Shown one piece after another: positions 7,363 through 16,479 of a stretch of 64,000 nucleotides of DNA. Each line of letters starts with the position of its first letter. Position 1 is the stretch's first letter. A program made the translations under genes and the position numbers. The stretch is from Haloferula luteola (GTDB lineage Bacteria; Verrucomicrobiota; Verrucomicrobiia; Verrucomicrobiales; Akkermansiaceae): assembly GCF_014201715.1 (NCBI RefSeq), contig NZ_JACHFD010000011.1, positions 119,963 to 183,962 of the forward strand. Reading direction: 5' to 3'. The notes under the pieces were generated by a model. The model did no database searches. It was not told the origin of the DNA and saw only the letters and a program-made list of their open reading frames with translations.

Positions 7363-9840
7363 ATGCAACTAAATCGCTACGCCCTTTTGCTTCTTGCTGG
7401 CGCGACTCCCATTCTGGCTCAGAACCCGGGGCTTCCACCGGGTTTGAATCCTAACAACCGCCCACAGCCGGGCGAGAGCGCGGCTCCCGGAGAATTGACG
7501 GTCGATATGGCGCCTCCTCCCGGCCCCGTCGACCCGGAGACGGTGATCAACGAGGACATCATTCAGGCCAAATTGAATGGCGATGATTTGGCGGAGCTTT
7601 ACCGGCGCTTTACGGGTCGCCGCGTCACGGTGAGCCCGGAAGCGGCAGCGGCAGAATTCCGCTTCATCCAGCGGGCCCCCATGACGTATCGGGAGGCTTC
7701 GTTGCTGCTCAAGAAGGCGGCCTTGTTAAGTGGTTTCGTCTTTGTGCCGGATCCGAATCCGGGCTTGGAGAATCACGATGTGCTGGTGACGGCTGCCGGT
7801 GGTGTCAATGCCAAGGGCGAGGGCGTGGAGGTGGTTTTGGACCCGATGGATCTCCCGGAAGATGATCGGGTGGTTTCCTACGTGATGAATCTGAAGGTGA
7901 TCAAGCCAGACGAGATTCAGCGTGTGTTCACGACGATTGTCGGACAATTTGGGGCTTACGGTTCGATCACTCCCATCCCGAATGCGGGAGCCGTGGTGAT
8001 CACTGAGAAAACATCGCTCATTCGCCGACTGATTGAGTTGCAGAAGGAAATCGACGTTTCCAGCACTGTCGCTACCCGATTCATTTCGGTTCAGTATGCG
8101 GATGTCACCGAATTGGCGGAGACGCTGAATGAGATTCTCAACACCCAGCAGCAGCAGCAACGCTCTACGGGGGTGAACCGCAGTGGGGGAGGCAATACCG
8201 CCAATAATGCGGCAGCCAATGGTTTGCCTGGTGGTGCTGTTCCCGGCAATACGCCGACAGCCGCAGCTGCGGCTGGTGGTGTGAGCAGCGCTGCTGAAGA
8301 GGTACCGATCCAGATTGTTCCCGACAGCCGGACCAACCGGATTTTTGCCATGGGGCGTCCGGTCGATATCGTTTTCATTGAGGGACTGATTGCTGAATTC
8401 GACGTCAAGACGGACGAACGGAACTACCTCCGGCGGAAGCTGCGCTTTGTGACGGTTTCGGACTTCTTGAACATTGCCGAACCGGCTCTGATGCGGGCTT
8501 TCTCAGGCTCTTCTGATGGCAGTGCGAGTGGTGCGAGTGCGAGCGGTGCCAATTTTGGCGGTGGCGGTTCGTCTCGATCCAGCCGGAATTCCTCTAGCAC
8601 CTCTGCTTCAAATAGCCGCAGCAACTTTGGCAGCAGCAGCACGGGTGGCAGCGGTAGCAGCTTCGGTGGTGGCTCGACGGGTTCGTCGATGGCCGGTGGA
8701 AATGCCTTGGATGATCCGGATATCAATAGCGCCCCTGAAGCGCGTTTGGTGGGACGGACTCTTTTGGTGGCCGACAACATCACCAACTCCCTGCTGGTGC
8801 AGGGTCCGCCAGCGAGCGTGGAGATCATCAACAATCTGTTGGATGAGATCGACGTGAAGGCCGATCAGGTGATGATCTCCGCCGTCTTTGGCCAGTTGAC
8901 GCTGACCGACGGTTTCGAATTGGGGATCGATTATCTTCAGAATCTCTCCGGTAAGGGGGACTTTGCGGCACGGGGTGGAAGTGGCGATTTTCCTGAGCTG
9001 CTTCTCGACGGCACTGGATTCGATCCTGGAAGCCTCGCGTCGTCCGCTGGATTGGGTGTTTACGGTCGTTTCGGAAATAACTTCAACGTCGTGCTGAGTG
9101 CCCTGCAAACGGACTCAAATTTCAAAGTGATTTCACGGCCGACGATTTTCACGGCCAACAATCGCAAGGGTTTGATTTCTTCGGGTCAGCGCATCGCGAT
9201 TCCCACGAGCACCTACAACAGTGGCACCACGGGAACTTCGACGAACATCGAATACCAGAACGTCTACCTCACTCTTGAGGTCGTGCCGTTGGTGAACTCG
9301 GACAACGAGATCACCTTGGAAATCTCTTTGGTGAACGAAGAAGTCGGAGAGAATCGTCAAATTCCCTCGGGAGAGCAAGTTTTGGAGATTCCAGATATTT
9401 TGAGCCGCCAGGTGCTGACCTCGGTCACGGTTCCCAATGGATCGACGATTGCGTTGGGCGGATTGATCAGCTCCACTCTTCGGGATTCGGTGAGCGGCAT
9501 TCCACTGCTCAGTGATATCCCAGGGATTGGTCGCCTGTTCTCGTCTTCGTCGAAGACGGAAGCCCGCTCGGAGCTTTTGGTGTTCATCCAACCTCAGATT
9601 GTGAAGGACTCGGATGACCTCTACGACCTGCAGGCCGACAACGACGCCCGTTACGACGTCGCTCAGGAAGCTCGGGATTTCAGCGCGGGTCCGGCGGTGA
9701 TTCAGCAAGCGCCCGTGGTCGAAGTCCAAGGGAAGAATGGCAGTGGCCAGGCGGTGGTCGTTCCCGTCGTTGAGGAAGATGCGAGCCGCGATCGCTCCCG
9801 CCGGTTGTTGGGGCGTCCTGGCTCAGGATTCCGGCGTTAA
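7363..9840 (+). CDS. gspD: Type II secretion outer-membrane secretin GspD
   Basis: An 825-residue secretin. A signal peptide (MQLNRYALLLLAGATPILAQ) is followed by the N0 domain, then N1-N3 modules (YVMNLKVIKPDEIQRVF, TRFISVQYADVTELAETLNEIL, NRIFAMGRPVDIVFIEGLI) and the C-terminal secretin domain (VPNGSTIALGGLISS, GIPLLSDIPGIGRLF, ELLVFIQPQIV). Multimers form the outer-membrane channel. Two low-complexity insertions stand out: a Gln/Asn/Ala-rich one near residues 262-305 and a Ser/Gly-rich one near residues 380-445. The gene is last in the operon and is followed by a strong terminator. No conserved S-domain pilotin-binding tail was recognised. Confidence 0.95.
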   Translation: MQLNRYALLLLAGATPILAQNPGLPPGLNPNNRPQPGESAAPGELTVDMAPPPGPVDPETVINEDIIQAKLNGDDLAELYRRFTGRRVTVSPEAAAAEFRFIQRAPMTYREASLLLKKAALLSGFVFVPDPNPGLENHDVLVTAAGGVNAKGEGVEVVLDPMDLPEDDRVVSYVMNLKVIKPDEIQRVFTTIVGQFGAYGSITPIPNAGAVVITEKTSLIRRLIELQKEIDVSSTVATRFISVQYADVTELAETLNEILNTQQQQQRSTGVNRSGGGNTANNAAANGLPGGAVPGNTPTAAAAAGGVSSAAEEVPIQIVPDSRTNRIFAMGRPVDIVFIEGLIAEFDVKTDERNYLRRKLRFVTVSDFLNIAEPALMRAFSGSSDGSASGASASGANFGGGGSSRSSRNSSSTSASNSRSNFGSSSTGGSGSSFGGGSTGSSMAGGNALDDPDINSAPEARLVGRTLLVADNITNSLLVQGPPASVEIINNLLDEIDVKADQVMISAVFGQLTLTDGFELGIDYLQNLSGKGDFAARGGSGDFPELLLDGTGFDPGSLASSAGLGVYGRFGNNFNVVLSALQTDSNFKVISRPTIFTANNRKGLISSGQRIAIPTSTYNSGTTGTSTNIEYQNVYLTLEVVPLVNSDNEITLEISLVNEEVGENRQIPSGEQVLEIPDILSRQVLTSVTVPNGSTIALGGLISSTLRDSVSGIPLLSDIPGIGRLFSSSSKTEARSELLVFIQPQIVKDSDDLYDLQADNDARYDVAQEARDFSAGPAVIQQAPVVEVQGKNGSGQAVVVPVVEEDASRDRSRRLLGRPGSGFRR

Positions 9841-9872
9841 GAGATTCCGACCTCCTCCTTTTTGATTCCCGC

Positions 9873-9908
9873 AGAGGCGGCCCATTGCGGGCCGCCTCTC
9901 GCTTTTTT
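9873..9908 (+). terminator. Rho-independent terminator of the secretion operon
   Basis: A perfect 11-bp stem (AGAGGCGGCCC with its complement) and a 5-nt loop are followed by CGC and six T residues. It lies about 30 bp after the gspD stop and separates the secretion operon from the ankyrin lipoprotein gene. Confidence 0.93.
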
Positions 9909-9976
9909 CCGGTGCATTTCCGCGCGGGAGAGCTTGGCGATTGAAAATCTAAGATTTCCGTAGTATCTGGGCCGCC

Positions 9977-11551
9977 ATGAATCCGAAGCAATGGCTAATG
10001 GCGGGAATGGTGGGGGTCGGCACCCTAGGTCTTCCCGCATGCAAACAAGAGCCGGGTTCCGGGGAGCGGGAGCAGGTGAAGGCCGCCGGCTACGAAATGT
10101 CTCAAGAGGCGTTTTTCCGGGCAGTGGAAAGTGATGATCTCAGCGCGATGAGCTCGATGATCGCTGGTGGGATGGATCCTCAGGTGAGAGATTCGACGGG
10201 GCGCACTGCCCTGCATGCCGCAGCAGGAACGGGTGCGATCAAGGCGGCAAATGAGCTGTTGAATCGGGGGTTGGAGATGGATGCAGTCGACGAGAAAGGC
10301 CGAACTCCTCTGATGGAAGCGGTGCTCCAATCGAGTCCGGAAATGGTGCGCTATCTATTGCAGCAAGGTGCCGATCCGCGAGCCAAGGACGCTGAGCAGT
10401 ACAAGCCGTTGATGTTAGCCGTGAGGGAAGGGAGAAAAGATTTGGTTTCGCTATTGGCGCCGTATGTCCGGGAAGATTTGGACGATGCCTTGCTGGCGGC
10501 GTCGATCATGGGGCAGGCTGAAGTGATCGATGAGCTGACCAATTATGGTGCGAGTGTTTATGCCCGATTGGAGGATGGCAGGACTCCGTTGATGCTGGCC
10601 GCTCAGCATGGGCGCGTCGAAGCGGTGGATATGTTGCTTTCGATTGGAGCCAATCGCCTGACGATGAATACCGATGGTTTCACCGCGGCAGAGTTGGCGC
10701 GAGAAGCGGGCTACGAAGAGGTAGCGGCTCGTTTGGAAGGTGCTCCGCAGGAGGAGGACTTTGAATTGACCGATACCGCAGAGCTTTCAGAGGAATTGGC
10801 GGCTGCCGTGGCCCCCGATGTAGCGGCCGCTCAGGGTTCGCGGGTCGACGGGGAAGAAATCTCCATTGCCAGTGGAATCCGTGGTGATGGACCTACCGGG
10901 GAGGAAGCCCGGGATGCGATGGTGGCATCTGGCTCTCCGGTCGGTTCCTCTGAGGTGGTCGAGCTGGAGGGTGCGGTGGTTCGATTCCCGACGTCAGGCT
11001 CCGTATCCGGGTTGGCTGCCGGTCCTGGGGGAGAGGGAGCCGTCAGGACCGCTGCGTCTGAAGAGCCGAAGGCAAAGGAAGCCCCGTTGGTGATGCGGTC
11101 CTATCGGCAGCGTGAATTGCCGATGAGGTTGGAATCTGTAAAGGACGGGCAGGCAGAGATTCAAATCGTCGGGGGGTCACGCCATGAAGTTCGCGAAGGG
11201 GACGGGATTCCTGGAACACGTCTCAAGGTGGTGAAGATCGAGCGTCGGATGCAGAGTGGAAAGGAGCATCAGGGGCAGCCCATGGAGGTTTCGCTGGTGG
11301 AGGTGGAGGATGGGGGGAATGGCATGCGGCGAGACTTGATCGTTGGGCTGCCGGCGCTGTCTCATGAGCCGGTCGCCTTGGTGGAAGATGCTGCGGGGGG
11401 ACGTTATTACGTCGCACGCCGGGGACAGCGGTTTCAAACCGAGCAGGGGGATGAATTCGTGGTGGACGACGTCCGCCCGAATCAGTTGATCCTAGAGAAT
11501 CTTCAGACGGGTGAAATGACGACGGTGCCCTTGGTGGGTCCGCGGGGTTAA
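9977..11551 (+). CDS. Ankyrin-repeat lipoprotein with PilP/GspC-like C-terminal domain
   Basis: A 524-residue protein with a lipoprotein signal peptide (GTLGLPAC, lipid-modified Cys near residue 22). Ankyrin repeats span about residues 55-255 (TGRTALHAAAGTG, KGRTPLMEAV, DGRTPLMLAAQHG). An acidic, Ala-rich linker follows. The C-terminal part from about residue 375 contains two beta-rich segments (REGDGIPGTRLKVVKIE and RYYVARRGQRFQ...DEFVVDDVRPNQLILEN) with the rhythm of PilP/GspC periplasmic domains. It follows the secretin gene but beyond its terminator, so it has its own promoter. It could be a periplasmic scaffold or a pilot-like partner for the secretin; that role is inferred from location and fold pattern only. 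Confidence 0.72.
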   Translation: MNPKQWLMAGMVGVGTLGLPACKQEPGSGEREQVKAAGYEMSQEAFFRAVESDDLSAMSSMIAGGMDPQVRDSTGRTALHAAAGTGAIKAANELLNRGLEMDAVDEKGRTPLMEAVLQSSPEMVRYLLQQGADPRAKDAEQYKPLMLAVREGRKDLVSLLAPYVREDLDDALLAASIMGQAEVIDELTNYGASVYARLEDGRTPLMLAAQHGRVEAVDMLLSIGANRLTMNTDGFTAAELAREAGYEEVAARLEGAPQEEDFELTDTAELSEELAAAVAPDVAAAQGSRVDGEEISIASGIRGDGPTGEEARDAMVASGSPVGSSEVVELEGAVVRFPTSGSVSGLAAGPGGEGAVRTAASEEPKAKEAPLVMRSYRQRELPMRLESVKDGQAEIQIVGGSRHEVREGDGIPGTRLKVVKIERRMQSGKEHQGQPMEVSLVEVEDGGNGMRRDLIVGLPALSHEPVALVEDAAGGRYYVARRGQRFQTEQGDEFVVDDVRPNQLILENLQTGEMTTVPLVGPRG

Positions 11552-11578
11552 GGCCAACGTAGAAGCGATCAAAAAATC

Positions 11579-12034
11579 ATGGATCCAGAGATGTTAGAGC
11601 CCGACGAGCTGGTTACCCAGTTCTCGGTGATGCTCCAAAACCGTGCCGGGGCCTTGGCTGCCTTGGTGAAATTGCTGCGCAACAATGCGATCGAGGTCGT
11701 GGGAATCAGCGTTCAGGATTCCCGCGATGCGACGATTGCGCGGTTGGTGGTGACGGATCCCGACACCGCGACTCAGATCTTCATCGAAAAGGGGATTCCG
11801 TTTACGACTTCCCCGTTGGTGGTGGTGGCTCTGAAAGAGTGTGGGCCGGGTCTGCTGCAAGTGCTTGATACGATGATGGTCGGAGAAACCAACATCGATT
11901 TCGCTTATGCTCTGATGCCGTCTGACAAGGGCAATACACTGCTGGCGATGCACGTTGAGGACACGGACTTCGCCATGGAATTGCTGAATAAGGCCGGCTT
12001 CAAGTTGCTCCGCCAAGGCGACTTGAGCCGGTGA
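11579..12034 (+). CDS. Tandem ACT-domain protein
   Basis: A 151-residue cytoplasmic protein made of two ACT-type ligand-binding modules: QFSVMLQNRAGALAALVKLLRNNAIEVVGIS near the N-terminus and a second from about residue 83 (GLLQVLDTMMVGETNIDFAYAL). There is no catalytic domain. Stand-alone ACT pairs of this type usually act as amino-acid sensors, and the NRAGALAALVKLL signature resembles ligand-binding turns in other ACT regulators. It lies 27 bp after the ankyrin lipoprotein gene and is convergent with the pseudoprotease gene, the two stops being about 10 bp apart. The ligand cannot be predicted. Confidence 0.82.
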   Translation: MDPEMLEPDELVTQFSVMLQNRAGALAALVKLLRNNAIEVVGISVQDSRDATIARLVVTDPDTATQIFIEKGIPFTTSPLVVVALKECGPGLLQVLDTMMVGETNIDFAYALMPSDKGNTLLAMHVEDTDFAMELLNKAGFKLLRQGDLSR

Positions 12035-12043
12035 AGAGCCGAT

Positions 12044-13567
12044 TCACTCCAATCGGGAAAGGCGGCTGAGTCCGCGCTGCAACAGTTGGCCGTCGACCAC
12101 CGTGGAGACGGACTCATCGAGTTCGATGGGAACTTCCTGGTCGTCGAAACGGATCGTATGGAGGCCGTTTGCAGGAACGGTTTCGAAGGCCTGGGCGAGC
12201 GATTTCATGTCCCGGATCGGCTGTTCGTTGACTTCCGTGACGATCAGATTGCGGAGGGATTCATAGCCGATGGTGGCAGGGGTGGGAATGACACCGGCCA
12301 AGAAAACGACATGGTCCATGCGATCCTCAAACGCCTCGGGGTTGTCGTAGGCCTCGAGCAGGTTCAGCGGAGCATTGTCGCGCCACTCTTTTCCGAAGGA
12401 GCGAAGGAGGTCTCGGGTCAGTTCTTGGAAGACCAGTCCGCCTTTGACGACGAAGCGAGGTGCTTCACCGAAGGTGTGGAGAGGGACCAGAGACGATTCA
12501 CGACGGGTCAATGTGGCCTCAAGCGTTTGCTTCTCGCCGTTGCGGATGACTTCCAGAGGGAGTGTCGCCCCGACTGGTTGAGCTCCGCGAACGAGGTGCG
12601 ACCAGAAAAGCCGACCGTATATCGGGTGTTGAATGTATCCGGTGGGGTCGACTTCGAAGCCGGCAATGGAGGTGACCACGTCGCCGACTTGGACGCCGGC
12701 AGCTTCGGCAGCGCCCCCTTTGAGCACTCCAGAGATATAAATACCTCCCGTTTGGGGATCGAGGCCCAACCAGTCTCGAAATTTGTCGTCATCGAGGGCC
12801 GCGGTGCTGATCCCGAGAGAGGGGAAGCCGACATAGTCTCCATCGGCCGCGTCGGCGAGGAAATGGCGGACGATTTCGGTGGCGGTGATGTCGCTGAGTT
12901 GATCGGAAGAGCTGTAGCTCGTGAGCAATCCTGCCAGCTTCCCATCCTTAAGCGCGGGCAATGTGAAGCTGCTGGCCGCGGTTTGCATCGAGGCCTTCAG
13001 TTCATAGGTCAGGAAATACTGGCCGGGCAGGAAGTTCGAAACGACATCCATGCTCTGGATCAAACCATGGGTGATCAGCGGAAGTCCGCTGTTCTCAATT
13101 TGCACGATGTCGAGTTCATCGCCGATTTTCGAATCGTCGGCGAGATCGAGCGGCTCCAAATCGGCCGAGAACTCGTCGTCGTCGAGCGCGAGCAGGGCAA
13201 GATTGGCCTCGTAGTCCACGGCCGTCACGGTGGCGGGGGTGAGTTTGCGTCCGTCTGAACTCTCGAGCTCGATGAAGGTCGAGTCGGCGACCATTTCTGC
13301 GGTGGTGAGAACCTGATGGTTCTTCAGGACCGCACCGAGGGAGCGGCGTTGGCGTGGCTCGAGCTTTTCCCATGGCTGGCCTGGATTCCAAGCCTGGTAG
13401 GTGGTGTTCACCCGCACCACGGAGTGGGTGAGATCCGCCGCTGGCACGGGGGCCTCCGGAATGACCACCACAGGTGGAGTTTCGCTCGGGGCAGGGGCCG
13501 TTCGATCGCAACCGGTGAAGACAAAGCTGCCGGCGAGGGAATAGCAAATCAGGTGGCGGGCTCTCAT
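12044..13567 (-). CDS. Lipoprotein Deg/HtrA-like pseudoprotease with PDZ domains
   Basis: A 507-residue protein with a lipoprotein signal (FVFTGC, Cys about residue 20). It is colinear with the active protease encoded just upstream: degenerate trypsin-like domain, PDZ domain (GGIYISGVLKGGAAEAAGVQVGDVV) and a C-terminal PDZ-like domain (GGLVFQELTRDLLRSFG). The catalytic positions have changed. The His segment reads LTTAEMVAD where the active enzyme has LTNAHVVSN, and the GNSGGP loop is replaced by AASSFTLP; the Asp region (NLALLALDD) remains. Proteolysis is therefore unlikely. Its ATG overlaps the upstream stop (ATGA), indicating coupling. A scaffold, regulator or substrate receptor anchored in the membrane is a reasonable inference. 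Confidence 0.8.
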   Translation of the reverse strand: MRARHLICYSLAGSFVFTGCDRTAPAPSETPPVVVIPEAPVPAADLTHSVVRVNTTYQAWNPGQPWEKLEPRQRRSLGAVLKNHQVLTTAEMVADSTFIELESSDGRKLTPATVTAVDYEANLALLALDDDEFSADLEPLDLADDSKIGDELDIVQIENSGLPLITHGLIQSMDVVSNFLPGQYFLTYELKASMQTAASSFTLPALKDGKLAGLLTSYSSSDQLSDITATEIVRHFLADAADGDYVGFPSLGISTAALDDDKFRDWLGLDPQTGGIYISGVLKGGAAEAAGVQVGDVVTSIAGFEVDPTGYIQHPIYGRLFWSHLVRGAQPVGATLPLEVIRNGEKQTLEATLTRRESSLVPLHTFGEAPRFVVKGGLVFQELTRDLLRSFGKEWRDNAPLNLLEAYDNPEAFEDRMDHVVFLAGVIPTPATIGYESLRNLIVTEVNEQPIRDMKSLAQAFETVPANGLHTIRFDDQEVPIELDESVSTVVDGQLLQRGLSRLSRLE

Positions 13568-15048
13568 TCCTTGAGGTTCACAAGTTGATCGATTTCGTAG
13601 GTCCGTTGGACGCGGTCATTGGCATCGGCCACCTGATCGGCAGGCAGCACGAGCGGACGTTTGCCACCGAGGAATTCGATGACATGAAAGCCTTTTTCGG
13701 GAGTCTGGGACAGCAGCTCCTGAGCTTGGTCAAGGGTGGTTACGGTCGTGCCATTGATCTTGTCGACGGCCATGCCCTGGAACTCATCGAGGCGGCTGTT
13801 GATCGGATCGGCGAGAAGGCGGGTCATGATCACAATATCGGGACGCTCGAGGAAAATCCCCTTCGACAGGTAGTCCTGATAGAGGGCGCGCACGTGGAGG
13901 TCATTGAAGCTTTCGGAAGCGAAAAGGTTGGTATCGAGAGGCTGGAAGACCAGCCCTCCAAAGACGATGTAGCGGGGCTGCTTCTCGTATTGGATGGCGT
14001 ACATTTGGTTCTGCGGCAGATTTTTCAGGGGGATATCCTGATCATGCCAAACCCCATCGGAGCGGTAGCGAAGTTGGACAGTGTCACCTGCAAACTTGCG
14101 CTCGACGATCTCTGAAAACTCGACCTTGGCACCATCAATGAGGATTTGCCCGGCACTGTCGATGGGGTGGCCATCGATGGAAACGAGGAGGTCACCTGCT
14201 TTGAGGAATCCGTCGCAGGTTCCGTGCGAGATGACGTTGCTGATCAGAACTCCCTGTCCATCCGCGGGAAGTTGCAGGGCCTTCCGCATGGCGGGGTTGA
14301 AGAGGGGGAAGGTTGAGATGGCGAGATCGACGTAGTGATCGTAAGAGCCGTCCTTGATATCGGTGAGGAAGCGATTGATGACCGGAGTCGGGATGATGTA
14401 GCCGGTATTGTCGGCATCACGACGGCCTTGGAAGGCGACACCGATGACGCGTCCGTCTTGCAGAACGGGACCGCCCGAGTTGCCTGGGTTGATCGCGGCG
14501 TCAATTTGAATGACGAGGTGCTGGTCGGCGCGGGAGTGGGAGTAAGAGGAGTAGTCGATTCGAGAAACCACGCCGCGAGTCACGGAGAGGCGATCTCCAC
14601 CGATGGGGTAGCCGATGACGCGCACTTGGCTCTCCAGTTCGGGAACTCCGCCGATTTTGAAGACGGGGAAGTCGTCGAAATCGGAGAAATCCTCGACGGA
14701 GAGCAGGGCGAGGTCGCAGTCGTGGGCGATGAAGTCGACTTTGGCGGGGTATTTTTCCGGACTGCCATGGACGGTTACCAAAAGGCGGCGGGCATTCGAG
14801 ACGACGTGCGCGTTGGTGAGAATCTGGTTTTTGCCAATGATGAAGCCGGTGCCGATGCCGCCACCGAAGCGCCCGCTGTTCCAGGGTGCCGAGTAGTCGG
14901 GAACCTGAACGGCAGCTTCAATGCGAACGACCGAGCGGTAGATTTCCGAAGGGGCGCCAGCGGGTTTGTCGGGGATCCTTGCTTGGCCGAAGAGTGTGGC
15001 CGGAAAAAGGAGAAGGGCGGAGAGAAGAACGAAACACCTCGCGGGCAT
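13564..15048 (-). CDS. Deg-type serine protease, plant Deg9/Deg2-like, exported
   Basis: A 494-residue protein with a signal peptide (CFVLLSALLLFPATLFGQA). The trypsin-like domain has an intact triad: LTNAHVV (His), CDLALLSVED (Asp) and NPGNSGGPVL (Ser). Flanking sequence (VIGYPIGGDRLSVTRGVVSRIDYSSYSH, NTGYIIPTPVI) follows the plant Deg2/Deg9 pattern rather than proteobacterial DegP. Two PDZ-like regions follow, the second starting at FGGLVFQPLD as in plant Deg C-termini. The frame is open further upstream, but the ATG at 15048 starts the signal peptide, so it was chosen. It probably acts in periplasmic protein quality control. It is co-transcribed with a pseudoprotease of the same layout. 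Confidence 0.88.
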   Translation of the reverse strand: MPARCFVLLSALLLFPATLFGQARIPDKPAGAPSEIYRSVVRIEAAVQVPDYSAPWNSGRFGGGIGTGFIIGKNQILTNAHVVSNARRLLVTVHGSPEKYPAKVDFIAHDCDLALLSVEDFSDFDDFPVFKIGGVPELESQVRVIGYPIGGDRLSVTRGVVSRIDYSSYSHSRADQHLVIQIDAAINPGNSGGPVLQDGRVIGVAFQGRRDADNTGYIIPTPVINRFLTDIKDGSYDHYVDLAISTFPLFNPAMRKALQLPADGQGVLISNVISHGTCDGFLKAGDLLVSIDGHPIDSAGQILIDGAKVEFSEIVERKFAGDTVQLRYRSDGVWHDQDIPLKNLPQNQMYAIQYEKQPRYIVFGGLVFQPLDTNLFASESFNDLHVRALYQDYLSKGIFLERPDIVIMTRLLADPINSRLDEFQGMAVDKINGTTVTTLDQAQELLSQTPEKGFHVIEFLGGKRPLVLPADQVADANDRVQRTYEIDQLVNLKE

Positions 15049-15145
15049 GGACGTTAGGCTACGAAGCTTGTTGGGGCTGGCAAGGGGGAAGGTGCAGGGA
15101 ACCGGGTCTTGTTCTACGGGAAAAAATCGGACATCCCTCCGCGGC

Positions 15146-16192
15146 ATGAACCCGCAGGCCGCATCGGATGATATCGCGAGTCCTCGTCCGGCTCCTCCTT
15201 GGCAGATTCCTCTGCTGGCAGGGATGGCGGTGGGGGTTCCGCTTTGTGTGGCGGCATTATTGAGAAATCCCCCGGTGGGGATGTTGGTGGCGAGTGGAGG
15301 CATGTCCCTGCTCTATCTTCCACGCAGCTATCGATCGAAGTCGGAGCGGCTGAGGCGATTGGCGGCGTGTGGCGGTGGCTTGGTTTTGTGCTTCGCACTC
15401 GGTGCTCTGGGGGCCATCCATCCGGTGGTGAGTGTGGCGGTGCTCGGCGGGGTCACGTTGGCGGCGGTGGTGATATGCAGGCGGTTTGCGGTGGCTCCAC
15501 CGGCCAGTTTCTTCTTTGTGCTCACGACTGCGGTCGCGGGGCATATTCCATGGGATGGGGCGGCACTTCCGATAAAAACCGGATGGGTGGCTCTTGGGGC
15601 TGTTTGGGCATGGTTGCTGGCGAGGGTTTTGTCAAATGGGGCCCCCCCGCAGCGGCCTGCTCCCGAGGGAACTCCTGGCCCCGACCCCAATCTTCCGGCC
15701 CTGATGGTGGAGGCATCGATTTTGGGAGGAGCGGTGGCGTCTTCCGTGGCGCTGGCCATGATTCTGAAATTCGGGAATCCCTACTGGGCCGCTGTTTCCT
15801 GCATCGCCATTCTCCAAGGAGCGACTTTTCGAGCCGTTTGGCATCGGCATTTTCACCGGATTCTCGGCACGGTCGTGGGAGTGGGTGTGTCTTGGTGGTG
15901 GCTCCCTCATTTCGGGGATCCGATGACCCTCGCAGTGATGGTGACCGTCTTGATGATGATCGTGGAGTATCTGGTTCCCCGCCACTACGGGTTGGCAGTG
16001 GTGCTCATCACTCCACTGGCGATCGGATTTTCTGAGTTCGCGTCGGGAGGATTGCCGATTCACGCGTTGCTGTGGTCGCGGCTGATCGAGACGATTTTGG
16101 GGAGTGCGGTGGGAGCTCTCGCAGGGAGTTTGGTGCATCATCCGAATGGTTGCCGGCGTGCAGCAAGGTGGGTCGAGGGGTGGCTGAATTGA
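15146..16192 (+). CDS. FUSC-like inner-membrane protein
   Basis: A 348-residue polytopic protein with about ten hydrophobic segments in two blocks separated by a Pro-rich loop (APPQRPAPEGTPGPDPN, about residues 172-188). The second block contains GNPYWAAVSCIAILQGATFRAVWHRHFHRILGTVVG, the signature of the FUSC (fusaric acid resistance/aromatic acid exporter) family, where a Trp-rich helix precedes an R-x3-H-R-x-LGT loop. Family members form export or permease-like membrane domains; substrates are not predictable here. It lacks the long cytoplasmic domain of AaeB-type exporters. The gene is divergent from the Deg protease, with about 100 bp between starts. Confidence 0.75.
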   Translation: MNPQAASDDIASPRPAPPWQIPLLAGMAVGVPLCVAALLRNPPVGMLVASGGMSLLYLPRSYRSKSERLRRLAACGGGLVLCFALGALGAIHPVVSVAVLGGVTLAAVVICRRFAVAPPASFFFVLTTAVAGHIPWDGAALPIKTGWVALGAVWAWLLARVLSNGAPPQRPAPEGTPGPDPNLPALMVEASILGGAVASSVALAMILKFGNPYWAAVSCIAILQGATFRAVWHRHFHRILGTVVGVGVSWWWLPHFGDPMTLAVMVTVLMMIVEYLVPRHYGLAVVLITPLAIGFSEFASGGLPIHALLWSRLIETILGSAVGALAGSLVHHPNGCRRAARWVEGWLN

Positions 16193-16455
16193 AGTTCGTG
16201 ACCGCGCGCACGGTTGGGGAGGTCGTCTCTTCAAGAAAAGGGGCAGGGAGGAGTTCGTAGCGACGAGTCCGAGGGAGCTTCTCAGGAGGAACGAGGTGGT
16301 CGAAAGGGGAGAGTCGCTGTCGCCTAATCGCGGGAAACGGTGAGGGGTGGGGCGCGGTGTCGCGAAAATGACTACGGAGTCGATTACGGGAATGCCGACA
16401 GGGAGGGGGGCAGGCCGACAAGCTTGGATCGGGGAATCGGTTATTTTGTCCTTCG

Positions 16456-16479
16456 ACGGCGATCGGTTTTGATCGCCGT
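16456..16479. repeat. Perfect 9-bp inverted repeat
   Basis: ACGGCGATC, six bases (GGTTTT), then GATCGCCGT. There is no T-run on either side, so it is a poor terminator. It could be a protein-binding palindrome within the DnaA-box region. Confidence 0.6.

Noticed and set aside
12086..13258. 390-codon plus-strand frame opposite the pseudoprotease gene
   Set aside because: It lies entirely antisense to a gene with clear PDZ and signal-peptide features.
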